A stretch of 64,000 nucleotides of DNA from Oxytricha trifallax (GCA_000711775.1 ARYC01001936.1:25895-89894), one strand, 5' to 3'; positions 36,301 to 50,694 are shown, counted from the first letter of the stretch. The notes: a model not told the origin generated them from the letters alone. Numbers and translations are program-made.

Positions 36301-38066
36301 AATAGAAAATAAATGGCAAACAAGTGTGTGGGAGACAGAGGGAGGAGAAAGGTATTAATGAAATGCCTATACAAACTGAAGAAGTAGAAGTATACTTTTG
36401 TGAGTAGTGTGAGAGAGAGACTTCGCTCATAAATCTAGTTGGTATAGGCATATGAAATAGCATAGAGAAGCCAAGCCAACTATATACTTAAAGCACGATA
36501 AAATCGACGGAAAGTATGAGTGCTTCGAGTGCCATAAGCAGTATGCTCATATAAGAGATTTAAGGAAGCATCTTTTAAAAGCTCACAAGAAAGATTTAGA
36601 GATTGAAAAGCATGAAGATGAATTGAAGCTACTGAACAAAAGAAAAACAAGAGAATCTACGAAACTTGTAGAGCTTGAACAAGCTAGTGAATCAGAATAT
36701 GTGAGGAAATCACGCAACGTACTAGCATCCGAAATCACAAAGATCATGATTAAAATTCAATATAAAAAGATTCCTGTTCTTGCCTAAATTGACCTAGGCA
36801 CTTCACTTTAAAGCTACCTTATATTAGATGACTCCTTTGATAAGAAAGTTAACAATGATCATCAATACGCATACAAGGTGTATCCCTTCAACTATCTCTT
36901 AAGTTATGATAAATACTATAGATGGAGTTTACAAATGAGTATCAAGTACTCACTCAAGCAAAGTTCAAAGAGTGTAGCTACTTAATAAAGTTAGATGCTG
37001 TTCTTCTTGCCAAGGATCATGTTGCTTTCAGACTCCCACTCTATGAAATGACCCTAAGAGATTTCATTACAGATCAAAGAAATCATAAGTAGCTTGGATA
37101 AATAGCAACTCAGACCATACAAGGTATAAAAGAGCTTCACAAGTTAAGGTTTGTTCACAGAGATTTGAAGCCAGAAAATATAATGATAAACTTCTCAACA
37201 GTAAGAGTAGCAATAATCGATTTCAATAGAGCCTAAAGAGTGGAAGTATCAAGGCTTGGAACTGTAATGGGAACTCAAGGGTACTATCCAGAAAGAGAAG
37301 ACTTGGAGAGATGGTGACTTTTAATGGGATGTGTGGGCTTTAGCAGCAATAATAATAGAGTGGCGATATGCCTCGCAACGATTACTAATCTACAAGGTGT
37401 GAGAAGGATGCTAAACAAAGAATAAAGCAATTTATTGACAGAACAAGAGTATCTCAATCAATGAAACAAATGGCAGAGTCAATAATAATAAAACCAAACT
37501 CAAGATCAAGACATATCAATAGAGCAGATAGAGTTGTGGTAAAGTAAGATAAACTTCAGACCTCTACCACATGATCCTAAAGTGCATTTTGAGTGATTAA
37601 ATTAAATAAATTTACTATAAATTTCACATTAAAACCTATTAATAACCCCAACCCCTAACAAATTCCCTAGAAATCAAAGCACTTATAAACCTCATTAAGG
37701 GGTTTTGGGGTTTTGAATATCCTTTGTGGAATTAAATGTCACAGAGGAAAGTTTGCAGTGAACTCCGTCATAGAATGTTTAATTATTATTTTGCATAAAT
37801 CCAATTGCTGACCAGAGTCCTCTATCAGCTGTCCAGCCTTAAACATTATACATATCTAACATAAGCATGGCGTGAAACTCCATCACACCGTAGTTGTTCT
37901 TTGTATAGTAACTCAGCGTGAAATTTGGACTAGAGGCACTGTTCAATTGAATAGTGGAAGTGTCTGAAATGTAAACTTTGTGGCTTGAGTGATCTATTTA
38001 AGCTTGAACTAATGATAAAAACCCAAAAACTGGTAGAATTAGTACTTTAAGGTTGAAGCTGACCAT
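33300..38066 (-). CDS. Secreted, possibly DOMON-like protein, copy 1, interrupted by a TBE transposon
   Basis: Minus strand, ATG at 38066. A signal peptide (VLILPVFGFLSLVQA) precedes a beta-rich segment: NSASSPNFTLSYYTKNNYGVMEFHA, then QGWTADRGLWSAIGFMQ and DGVHCKLSSVTFNSTKDI. The 4,084-bp TBE follows. The gene resumes with AGMNCFDVYFNKTTFQMYTDTT and, after another gap, NITDGQQDFKFFTVYGTLKN. The pattern GW..DRG.W.A.GF and MNCFDVYF resembles DOMON domains, but I am not certain. Removal of the TBE plus one AAT copy restores KDIAGMNCF exactly as in the neighbouring paralogue (KDLTGMSCF). The stop is not located; the 3' end near 33300 is approximate. Confidence 0.7.
33632..33707 (+). repeat. TBE left terminal inverted repeat with C4A4 telomeric motif
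   Basis: 76 bp, beginning CAAAACCCCAAAACCCCTT and ending AGGGGTTGGGGTTATTA. It is identical to the reverse complement of 37640-37715 except for one base (TTTGTAGG versus TTTCTAGG). Confidence 0.93.
33713..34975 (+). CDS. TBE transposase (DD34E, IS630/Tc1-mariner type)
   Basis: ATG 33713, TGA 34973-34975, about 420 codons, uninterrupted under code 6. Helix-turn-helix-like segments occupy the first ~110 residues (SIALLLKRSPSTVRSHC). The catalytic triad is visible: D176 in IHADEAVF, D257 in LFVDNLSVHK and E292 in YSPQFNGIEFYWG, giving DD34E spacing. The family cuts and pastes DNA, and in Oxytricha TBE transposases have been implicated in genome rearrangement. The frame is intact with all three catalytic residues. 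The last ~65 residues (after about SLEGAG) look less like transposase and may be a readthrough extension relative to the usual ~42-kDa protein. The gene is convergent with the 22-kDa ORF, ending 20 bp before its stop. Confidence 0.93.
34995..35576 (-). CDS. TBE 22-kDa-type protein of unknown function
   Basis: ATG at 35576, TGA 34997-34995, 193 residues (about 22 kDa), intact. It begins MESMNDAMNRGQAQELIQRF and has a hydrophobic/helical middle (DYVVGLFLPTMEDTKISFLRAIL). TAA at 35349-35351 reads as Q and joins two apparent ORFs. Position and size match the conserved 22-kDa ORF of TBE elements, whose role is unknown. Confidence 0.85.
35770..35945. repeat. Degenerate tandem repeats inside the TBE
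   Basis: Four copies of (G/T)TACTTAATTAGGAGCA or close variants (near 35790, 35820, 35849 and 35914), with CCTCCTAAA(T/G)C spacers and two GTACGTACT motifs. It lies between the divergently facing 22-kDa and 57-kDa genes, so it may be their shared promoter/regulatory region or a transposase-binding array. Confidence 0.6.
36363..37574 (+). pseudogene. TBE 57-kDa-type zinc-finger/kinase ORF, frameshifted
   Basis: The segments in order are C2H2 fingers (YFCEQCER, then in another frame FAHKSSWYRHMKQH; ECFECHKQYAHIRDLRKHLLKAH), a charged helix, and a protein-kinase-like domain. The kinase-like domain includes ECSYLIKLDAVL, YEMTLRDFI, KLRFVHRDLKPENIMIN, AIIDFNRAQ, GTQGYYPERED and FQWDVWALAAIIIEW. 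The fingers and domain pieces lie in different frames, with breaks near 36415-36425, 36910-36925 and 37305-37320. Known TBE 57-kDa proteins combine exactly these domains. The DFG motif reads DFN. This copy looks inactivated for this gene although the other two TBE genes are intact. I have not reconstructed a corrected product. Confidence 0.8.
37640..37715 (-). repeat. TBE right terminal inverted repeat with C4A4 telomeric motif
   Basis: Mirror of the left TIR with one mismatch in 76 bp. It ends GGGGTTTTGGGGTTTTG directly against the AAT target duplication at 37716-37718. Confidence 0.93.
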
Positions 38067-39359
38067 TTGAATAATTTTGAGATATATTTAGATTTCAAAT
38101 TCAATTTATTTTTCAAATTTTTAATATGTTAAAAAATACCATCATGTATGAAAATCATATTTGAAAATAAGTTAACTAATTTAAAAAGTTGAGGGCTGTG
38201 AGATTTTATTATAAATATAAATCACTTATTTATTAATTATTTTACTAAATCAATTTTAGATAATGAAAAATATTTTTGACTCTATATTTGTGAGCTTACA
38301 AGAAAAAAATTGATAATATAATACAGTAATTTGTTTAAAATTTATAATTGTCATTATTTCTCTTTTAGATTTTTTTAAATTGGTGAAGCAATAAACAAGA
38401 TAATTAGTTAAAATGTCTGAAAATATAATTTATTAAAATTGCCAATTTACTTTATTTTCTAAAAAATAATATTATTATGTAAATTAATTCTAAAGCATCC
38501 CAATAAAAGTGCAATATTAAGCTTTGAAACTTTTAAGATTGTGCTAATAGTATGATGAAATTTTCTATATTAATAGAATTGTTCTCCTCATAAAAATAGT
38601 GCTATATTTAATAGGATAGAAATGAATGAATTATAAATAATGTTATAATTAAATTACTATTGATTCAATTTAATAATATAATTAATTATTATGTGATATC
38701 AAAAATAGATGATGAATGTTATTCCAAATGTTAGTCTGCTAAGAATTAAAACATTCGCAAAACTTGAAGTCCCAACAGGTAATAGATCGATAGATTTTGT
38801 AATTTTAGTATTTAAAATATTAGGGGGTAAGTTTATAGAATTTTAAGAATTATTTGCATTCCTTTTTAAGATCTTAAAAATAATGGTATATAATTCATTT
38901 TTACTATGGAATTTGTTTAAAATCTTGTTTGGGCAAAAATCAATAATTATAAATATCATAATTTAAATATTAGATTGGTAATTATTTTAAATTTATAAAC
39001 ATTTAAAAGTAGCTTAAATAAACCCAAAATAAGCTCTTTTTTATAATGCATTCATCAATTTTAAAGTTCTTGCCAAATTAAATTATAATTTAAAATATAT
39101 GTTTGATAACAAAACCTTTTTTAAAAAATTTGAATTATTATTAATTTTTATTGTTTATATCAGCTAGCTCTCTGTTTTTATTAAACTATTGAAGATATTT
39201 AATTAATTATTAATTCTTATTTTAAAATCATATAACTTTGTGATATCTTAAATTTATAAAACTTATTATTAATTTATCAATTAAATATAAAGATAATTAC
39301 GATATATCATAACAAGATAAATTTATGTTAATTATATCGTGAATAAATAATTAATTTAG
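38067..39359. other. AT-rich spacer between the two secreted-protein paralogues
   Basis: Mostly AT-rich. One GC-richer stretch at 38710-38785 reads MMNVIPNVSLLRIKTFAKL on the plus strand and an equally plausible hydrophobic peptide on the minus strand. It may be a stray MDS. Nothing else is recognisable. Confidence 0.45.
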
Positions 39360-40479
39360 AATTCTATGATTATTCCCAAAAATGTGTGTGGAAGATTCTT
39401 AAATGACTCCGCTTTTTAGATTACCGTAAGCAAAGAATACATTAAATCCTCTTTGCCCGTCTGTCAAATTATAGTCTTGAATTTAAGTTAGTAAAAAAAG
39501 CAATATAAACTTGCATAATTTTCTATCAAACCCCTATGTAAATAATGCTAATATCTTATTTGAATTGTAGCATCATTATCGAAGTAACGATAGAATTGTT
39601 AATTCAAAGTGAGATAGCTGACCCCTCCAACCGAGCTATATGTCGTAGATGATGCTGAGAGATCATTTACAACATTATTTGTAGTGTCAGTGTACATTTA
39701 ATAGGTAGTTTTATTGAAGTACACATCGAAGCAACTCATGCCTGTGAGGTCCTTACTTGTGCTGAAAGTCACTGAAGAAATTCTGCATTGTACGCCATCG
39801 TAAAATGCTCCGGTTGTGTCTGCATTAATCCCGAAGACAGCCCAAATACCTCTGTCTGTGGACCATCCTTGGACATTTAGTTAGAATATTGAGAATATCT
39901 AAAGGAATAAGTAAATAATCATATTTCATAATTTTCCAATTTTTATGATTTAATTGATGTTAGATATTCTTCAAAAAAGGAACAAATATAATTAAATAGA
40001 ATTATATAAAACTTAGTAATTTATTAGTAATTTCTTTAAATTTATTGCAGAAACTTTGAATAAAGTTGAATGACAAAATTACCTAATAATTAATGGTTTT
40101 ATATAATAAAGTAATTAATTATATTATGAATATAAAGAAATTATTAGTTGTAACTAAGTGTTATTAAATTATATCACATTATATAAATTATTTCTAGAAT
40201 AGTCTTATTTCTCTATTTTATAAACATTAAGATTAATAGTTTGATAAATCTTTTTCCTTGATATTTATGAGAATTCTAAAATTTTAGAACATTTGATCTA
40301 ATTGTAATTTTAGAGAGAAATTTCAGCGTGGAACTCCAATATGTTTTTGTTATTTTTGTATAGAATTAAGATGTTAAATTTGGGGTTGAGGAACTGCTAA
40401 TCTATAGGAATGTTATATCTGAGCTATATGTGGTGCTTTATGCCCATGAAAATGGCATTAAAAATGCGAGAGTTGTCAT
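39360..40479 (-). CDS. Secreted, possibly DOMON-like protein, copy 2 (tandem paralogue)
   Basis: Minus strand, probable ATG at 40479 with a short signal peptide (MTTLAFLMPFSWA). The segment ISSSSTPNLTSQFYTK aligns with copy 1 (NSASSPNFTLSYYTK). It then continues one base out of frame as NNKNILEFHAEI. After a long AT-rich IES (about 39890-40315) come NVQGWSTDRGIWAVFGINAD, DGVQCRISSVTFSTSKDLTGMSCFDVYFNKTTYQMYTDTTNNV and, after a smaller gap, YNLTDGQRGFNVFFAYGNLKSG. The gene structure parallels copy 1 without a transposon. The one-base shift in an A-run near 40383 suggests either a sequence error or an inactivating indel. The stop is not located. Confidence 0.65.
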
Positions 40480-41235
40480 TAGAAATATATATTATATAAT
40501 AAATATCAAGAAATAAATATATATTTATGTATAGAAGTTTAATGGTTGATTAACCAGCAGATCTCATCATTTTTATTTTAAGATAAATAGTTTTATAAAT
40601 TATAAAGAATTAACATGAAAATTATTGCTCAATAATATTTTTGATAAGAATATTTAAAAAAATATTTCTTATTAAAAATAGTCGAATTATATTTTAAGTA
40701 AAAATAAAATCTTACTTTTTTTAATATAGAATATACTTTTTTTAAACTTTACATTTGACAAAGCTTTTTATACATTTTTTTGCAAAATGAAATAAATGAA
40801 AACTTTTGAATATCGGATTTATATTTATTAAATTTAGCATAATTGTATTATTTAAATAACGATATTTTTCGTATTAAGAAAAGTAGTTTTGAACTACGTT
40901 CAGTAAAACTAATTTCAGATTTGTTTGTAATAATCTTAATTAAATCTTTGTGAGACAGAGTAAGCTCTCGCATGTATTATATATTATATAAATTAATTTC
41001 CCAATTAAAATTTAATCTAGAAATATTAAACATTCTTTTATTAATGTAACGATAATTATTGAATCAAAGACAAATAAATTTATATTAAATATTTAATTTT
41101 TATATTTATTAGAGAGTTAGTATACTTTAAATATTAGTGCAATTCAATAAAAATATATAATTCAATGATTTTCAATAGATTTTCATTTAAGTAATCAGTC
41201 AGTGAAACCGTTTCATATATACATTTAAAGAATTT

Positions 41236-44000
<2,765 letters not shown>

Positions 44001-44209
44001 TTGCGAAATTATATTATAGATATTTATTTTATAATAGATTATATTCATCTTCTTCTATTATGCGCTTTAAGAACAAAATTGTAGTACTATGTCATTTATT
44101 TTGCTATCAATTCGGGATACATTACGAAATATCAACAAATATACTTAAAATTTCGAAAAATAAATAAGCTTAGAATGAAAAATTTTCTATGCAACTAATT
44201 TCAGTTATT
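44001..44209. other. Short intergenic spacer
   Basis: AT-rich, between the kinase start and the MORN gene stop. No feature seen. Confidence 0.4.
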
Positions 44210-45731
44210 TCACTAAGTTGTATGAAGTTAGGTAACATGCGATAATCTCTTTATTGGGGATTAGTCAGTGTTGATTGCCTCTGGACTGCTCAGCCATTGG
44301 GTTCTCTTGCCGTCTCTCCACTCGCCGTGACGCTTAGTTTGAGCTTCGATATCTATATAAATTGCGTAGCCGCACTGCTTTCCATCCTTGAATTTACCGA
44401 TGTAGAGGTTTCCATTTGGATATCTGTATGTTCCCTCTCCGTCTTCTTTGCCATCCTTGAATTGGCCCCAGTCAAAAACAAATAAAATCATTAATTTATG
44501 CATCTCAAATGAATGTGATTCTTTATTAAAAAGAATAAGTAATTTATTGGTTTTATTTAACTGAAAATATAATTATATTCATTATTATATTATAAGCTAC
44601 TTATTAATATTTATAATGATTAATTCAATATAATTTTTACATATGATTGGTAAAATTGCAATACTTGCAATAATTTTGGATAATTCATAACATTAATTGA
44701 TAAATTTTACACTAAAATATTTCTTAATAATTTATAAGTTTTATTTTGTTTTGAGTATTCACTGCCATTAGCCCATTTCATTTCTCCTTCTCCATCTATT
44801 TTACCATCCTTAAATTGCCCAACGAATGTCTTATCACTCTCCTTGAAGTAGTATGTACCAAAGCCTTCGAATAGCCCATCTACGAAGTCACCCTCGTAAT
44901 AAGAACCATCACTCCATGAGAATTTACCCTTTCCATTCTTCTTTCCATCAACGAATTCTCCTTCATAGGTCTCTGCTCCATTATTCCAGATCTCCTTGCC
45001 AAAACCATTCTATTTATCTTCCTTCCAGTTGCCTTCGTACTTGCCTCCATTCAAATCTTGGAACACACCAAATCCGTTGGCTTTGTCATTTTGGAAATTG
45101 CCGATATAGAATTCTCCGTTTGAGAATAATTTCCTTCCATAGCCAGTCTGATAGTCGTTTTAGAATTAACCCTCGTATTTTGTGCCATCTGGCCAGAACA
45201 TTATACCTAATCCGTCTTTCAATTCTTTTCTCTTAAGCCTATTTAGGGAGAATTATTAATCTGTATATTGAAATTGATTTGCTTACCATTAACCCTTGTA
45301 GTTTCTCCCGTCTTCAAGCGAGACAAAAGCGGGGAAGAATATCCTTGCTTATCCATCATTTACAAGATACTTTGTGTGATCAAACACACCAATACGCTAT
45401 GTAAGCATCCATGTCTCAGCGTTTTAATGATTCACTCTGTCTCCAGCTATACCGAGAAAAATATTAATACCAAATTGATGCAATAAGATATCACTCTTTA
45501 ATTATTGTGAACTTAGTGTTTACAATGAAAGTAATGCGGAATTTTACTATCAGCTTATATATAAACTTAAAACTTACTGAATATCTAAGCGAAAAGAGCA
45601 GCTCTTATTTCATTTCTCTTCTTTCTAGCGAGATAAGTTCTCATTCTAGCTTGAATTCTAATTAAGCATTTTAGTCTCTGAGCAGCAACTGCTGGGTCCT
45701 CTTCTTTGCCACAACCACACTAGTTTCCCAT
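44210..45731 (-). CDS. MORN-repeat protein with N-terminal IQ motif
   Basis: ATG at 45731 (MGNQCGCGKEED; a Gly-2 start that would suit N-myristoylation). An IQ-like helix follows (QRLKCLIRIQARMRTYLARKK). After intron/IES gaps (about 45577 and 45290-45240) come at least eight MORN repeats of ~23 residues with the GxYxGxxxxGKxxGxG pattern: GTKYEGQFQNDYQTGYG, GEFYIGNFQNDKANGFG, GGKYEGNWKEDKQNGFG, AETYEGEFVDGKKNGKG, SYYEGDFVDGLFEGFG, KTFVGQFKDGKIDGEG, then GQFKDGKEDGEGTYRYPNG and LYIGKFKDGKQCGYA. TGA is at 44212-44210. One AT-rich IES of about 230 bp lies at 44500-44740. MORN proteins attach structures to membranes; the IQ motif suggests calmodulin binding. Confidence 0.88.
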
Positions 45732-45928
45732 TTTGATTTTTATATATTATCTATTTTACTTTTAATTTATTTTTATTTTCAACTTGTAATAGCTTACAAC
45801 TAACTATTTTTATTTATAGATTCAGTAATTGAATTTAAAACAATTTACCATAATTTTTTGACATTAATAAATTAGATTATCAATTTATATATAATTTTCA
45901 CATAAATTATCAATTATTTATCTTAATT

Positions 45929-48900
45929 TCATACATAGTCAAGTTTAGCCATATTTTTAATCCTGATGTTCCTCTTGAGATTGAATTCCTTGTATTTATC
46001 ACTAATCTCTTTCACACTTATTTTATTGATGAAATTAGCCTTTTCAAATTCATCTATTTTTTATATGGTTTAATCGGCTTATTTAGAGAGTAGCTACTCG
46101 AATTGGTGCTGGTTATTATTATTTAAGAGGGAGTTTTGAGATTTATATAGATAAAAAGGTATAATAAATAAATGGTAAAGTTATATTATTAAGAGTAATT
46201 TTTAGTAAATATTATGATTTATTTACTCTTAAAATGCTTTGAAAGTAAATATAGTAATTTACAATAAAATAAAATTAGATTTATGAGAAACTGTCTGCAA
46301 AAGCGGGTTAATTGTTTTCGATGATAAATCTATATTTTTAGAGGAAGGTTTCACTTTAATGTATATTTTTGTATATTATATACAATTATCTTTTTTATTT
46401 GTAATCTATATATTAATTATATTAGTTTCAGGCTGAAATCTTAATCATATTTTTGGAAGGGATTGAGTTCTTCTTAAAAGAAGCTATTGTTGAATATTTT
46501 AGCGTTTTACTAACCAAAAGCACTTTTAATTATTTGAAATGATTTGGGGTAATCTGAGGAATTATCTTGTTATTCTTTGTATTTATGATTTTATAATGTT
46601 TTTTATAGCAAGTCTTATTATTCCAGTGTTTTCAGGTCAATTATCAGGTTATCTATATATATATATTAATGAATCAATATATAAAATTTAATTTCATAAA
46701 TTTTAAATATATTTGAGAGATTTAATTCTAAATATACTAAAATTTATCGTCGTCTTGAGTTTCTTGGTAATCATCACATCGTTCCTAATCAATTTCATCT
46801 GGATTTTCTGAAAAGTTTCAATTACCAGATTATCTATATATATTTTATTTATTTAATTAAAAGAATTAAAGTTAAATTGGTTTCATTAATATTTATAAGA
46901 TATATAAAAAAATCAATAGTAAATTTAATAGATTTTATAATCATCCTGATTATCTTGGTATTCATCAAATCGTTCTAAATCATTTTCATCTTAATTTTCT
47001 GAATAATTTTATAATTTCTAAATCCTAACACTAATTTATTTCTCCCTTAAAACCTAAACTTTTAGTTTTAATTGTTAACTTTTGCCCCCCTATTAGCAAA
47101 TTCTTCTTATATTTATTCTAATTTTATGTGGAATAATTTAGATTAAAATATAAAAAAATTAAAAATTATAATAAATTCATGATTAATTTAGATATAAGAA
47201 ATAAAAAATTACACCAAATTTTAATTAAAATTAGTACTGCTTAAATCTTAAAATTACACTCTCTAAGTAGGATTGAATGCAGAATTAGATGTCCTAACTC
47301 TAACTAAGATTTGTTTTAATTTAAAAAAAAATATAATAATTAAATATAACTTTAAATATAAAAAAATTGTTAAGTATCACCATAATCATCGTTAAATTTG
47401 GATATTGTGCTATTTTTATCAAAATCTTTAAGTATTTTTACCTAAGCATGTTTAAATATTTTTTCACTTGAGTTATTGCTATTTAAAGCCTTATCACATT
47501 AAAACTTAATGTTTTATAGAGTATTTTTGTCTATTTTGGTCAGTGTTGCTCGCTCTTCATGATTCAATAGAAAAAAAAATAATAATATATTTGGACTAAA
47601 ATATTAAAAGGAATGAAAAAAATGACAATTTATCAAAGTATAATGTACTCTAGAAAAACAGACCGCAATAAAAATAATATCATAAATAAAATCAAAATAA
47701 AAAAAATAATTTAGATTTAGCAAAATAACAAAAAATATCCTAAAAAACTCTCCTTAATTTAAATCATATAAATTATATGATTCTATTTCATAGCAGTAGA
47801 TCTCATTGATTTATCATGATAGTCACCTAAAGTACTAAATTTATTTCTATTTTATTGTTACTTCCCATAAAAAATTGAAGAATTAAGTTTATTCCCACTA
47901 AGATGTAATTCGCTGTCTGCCTCACTATGCTATATAAATGTGTCGAAACGGTTTATAATTTAAATATATATATTATAATAATTTTATCATATAATAGTAA
48001 AATATGGTCATTTACTATAAATACTATAAAGTGCTAGAATGATTGGGATTTGCAGTTAAATCTGAATTTTCTCTAATAACTTGCAAATCTTATTATAAAA
48101 TGTTATTCTTAGTTTTTACTGAATCTATAGTAGTTTTTAGATATTTCCCAGTTCGAAAATTTTCCTCTTCAGTTAGTTGCTTTTAAGTTTACCTTAATCT
48201 CTTTTTGAAACTTATAACAATAAAATTTATAAATGAAATACTAATTAGACTATATGATTAGTAAAAATAATAATATTATGTTTTTAGTAGAATTTTAGAA
48301 ATATATTTATAAACTTTCTCAGCCTACTGCTCTATAACTTTAAAATTATTTCTTCCCACCCTCTATGATGTAAGAATTTTCTTAAATTTATTACTATAAG
48401 AGCTTTTTCTACTTTTCTTCTAAAATTTAGGCATTTTACCTCAAATATACATTAATATTCTTGGACCTACTAGAATAAATATTTTAGGTGTTTTTGTCCA
48501 AATATTACGTGAATGAGTAGTTATTTTAGCTTACTAATGTCGCGTTGAGACTTTCTTAATCTGCACTATCTTAACAATAATATATAATAAAATTTGTAAA
48601 ATAGTAAAAATCAATAAAAATATTTAAAGGTAAGTTTTTCATAATTACTATCTCAAATAATAAAATAAAAATTTTAATCTTTAACTTTTACAGACATAGC
48701 ATAAATTTGATTATTTTAGCTCTTAATTAACGATGTAGATCTATTGAAGTTATTAATGGCAGTGTAATCATCAAATTAAACTTATGATTATTGCCTCTTT
48801 TTCCTCATTTTATGCCCTGACAGGTATTCATATTATAAGTGATACAGCAAATTATTTTAAAATAAATTGGCTGTAATATTTTTACATAAACAATTCAGGT

Positions 48901-50356
48901 ATGGATTTATATAAGTTTCATCGAAATTTCTCGTTCTGATAAATGCACTACTGCGAACTGGATCTGCTATTTATTTATTGCTTATGTAATCGCTCATCTG
49001 ATTCATCATAAAAAATAAGTTTATAATTATAATTGTCATATTTTTATATAAGCTTAATTATATAGTGATATTAAAAATAAATTCAAATTATAAATTATAA
49101 TTAATCATATTCATAGCTGACTTTTTCTCAACGACACTTCTATTATTGTTATTTCTATAACTTCTCTCTTCTTCATTATAAGAGGGTTTGCTGTATATAT
49201 AAAGTTAATTTTATACTGAAATTTTTTATTTATTATGACTCTTTGCTAAAAGGAATTTTATATTTATATTTAATTAATATTTTATATTTTATTTTTTAAA
49301 AAAAACTTGCTGTATTGGGCAGATTCATTTTTACTGTTTTCTATATCCTCTTAAGCGTGTTCCCTTGCTTTGACATAGTTAAGCGCAATTCGATTTTTCT
49401 ATAGTTATGTTAACCTCTTTTTCATGCTCTTTTTCTTCTCTTCATGCTAAATCTGATTCAATGCGTTCTTCAAGAATTTTATATTCATAATAAACATTTT
49501 ATATTATTCATTGAATACTGATAATATTTTATAAAAATACTAAACAAAATTGTATGAGAATGTCATGGATTGCCTTCGGTCGAATGATGGATCGTCTTTA
49601 AGCTTTTACTCAAGCAGTTGTTATCTTTATTGTTGCTCTCGGGCCTCTTGAAGTTTTTATCGGGTTTAGATCAGGGATTCTCTTTTATTTTAACTACTAT
49701 GAGTTTATGGCAGCAATGAATTGTCTTAAAACATCTATGAATAAAATGACTGATAATCAAGCTACAAATAATGCTTGCATTAGATTATATATAAACCGTC
49801 AAAGTTAACAATACTTTCATTTCTATTATGTTACTATTGAGAATTATTGAATTAGTTTTTGCTGCTACTGTCTCCAGCACCTACTATTGAATTATTTCCC
49901 ATGCCTACACTCTAGAAATTCCCACTTTTTAGTTTTTAACTGTCAAAAGTGCTGTCTTGCTATGCTCGCACTAGCATTCTGTATTTTATTGAGTATTCCA
50001 GATTAGTAGCGTATTCTTAGGGTGAAAAAATCATATATTTTTAATATAAAAACAATTAATATCTATCAAAAAGTAGTAGCAATAAATTACGCTAGAAAGT
50101 AAAAATAAATTTACATAATTTTACTCTAAAACATACAATAATATTGAATTTTATAAACATTTACAAGACAGTATAATAAATGATTATTTATTCTATACAT
50201 ATCCCTCATGTAGTATTCTTTTTATCTTGCTTGAATGATAGCAGCTTTAACTTATTTCTGGGCACTAATTTGCTATTTTTAAGAATTGTTTGAGCGTAGA
50301 GCTCTCATATTATTGTTTCTGGATTTAGACGGAGAGAACGATTCAGGTCGAGACAT
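45929..50356 (-). CDS. Large coiled-coil, Q/N-rich protein split into many small MDSs
   Basis: ATG at 50356 (MSRPESFSPSKSRNNNMRAL), TGA 45931-45929. Protein-like blocks in order are QKQVKAAIIQARQKEYYMR, SVGMGNNSIVGAGDSSSKNQ, LIQTRQKLQEAREQQQRQQLL, KKRLTQLQKNRIALNYVKAREHAQED, SYNEEERSYRNNNNRSVVEKK, NQMSDYISNKQIADPVRSS and EYLSGHKMRKKRQQS. Further blocks are ILEEKQKKLLQQQIQEN, LKRKIFELGNIQKLLQ, EADSELHLSGNKLNSS, RATLTKIDKNTLQNIK, two acidic repeats (46.98 and 46.80 kb), EELNPFQKYDQDFSLK and HQFEQLLSKQADQTIQKIDEFEKANF at the end. Heptad-rich stretches indicate coiled coils; no named domain was recognised. Blocks are 70-230 bp, separated by similarly long AT-rich IESs; order appears colinear. Individual junctions were not all solved. 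Confidence 0.7.
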
Positions 50357-50694
50357 TAAATATAATTCTATAAATTATTATAGTGGTGGTATGATTTTGT
50401 CTCAAAAATAATAATAAATATAACATTTTAGCAATATCAAATTACATATTTAATTACTCAGCAATAAATATTACAAATATTCATTATGAATAATGAGATT
50501 TACTTTGACTGAATTTAGTTAATAATTTACTATCCAAAATTAATCTGAATTCTTAGTAATATTTCACTAAATATACTTTATCTCTCAATCACTTCATTGT
50601 TACATATTATCCAATGACTATCTCATCATAAGGTCATTACTTAATAATTTTAATATAATTAATGAGTGTATATATAGCGTAGAATTTAATTTAT

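Larger units (their letters stand above)
33632..37715 (+). mobile_element. Complete TBE1-type transposon (telomere-bearing element), 4,084 bp
   Basis: The ends are CAAAACCCCAAAACCCC at 33632-33648 and the reverse complement at 37699-37715, i.e. telomere-like C4A4 repeats. The terminal inverted repeats extend to 76 bp (33632-33707 / 37640-37715) with a single mismatch. The flanking target duplication is AAT (33629-33631 and 37716-37718), matching the ANT target preference known for TBEs. The internal order is a 42-kDa-type DDE transposase (plus), a 22-kDa-type ORF (minus) and a 57-kDa-type zinc-finger/kinase ORF (plus). This is the layout described for Oxytricha TBE elements. It lies inside the coding sequence of a secreted-protein gene and acts as an IES. 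Confidence 0.95.

Noticed and set aside
38710..38785. Short coding-like stretch (MMNVIPNVSLLRIKTF)
   Set aside because: Equally plausible on both strands and without neighbours; too short to call a gene.
44853..45236. Arg/His/Ser-rich plus-strand ORF of 127 residues
   Set aside because: It is a shadow of the MORN-repeat gene on the minus strand.
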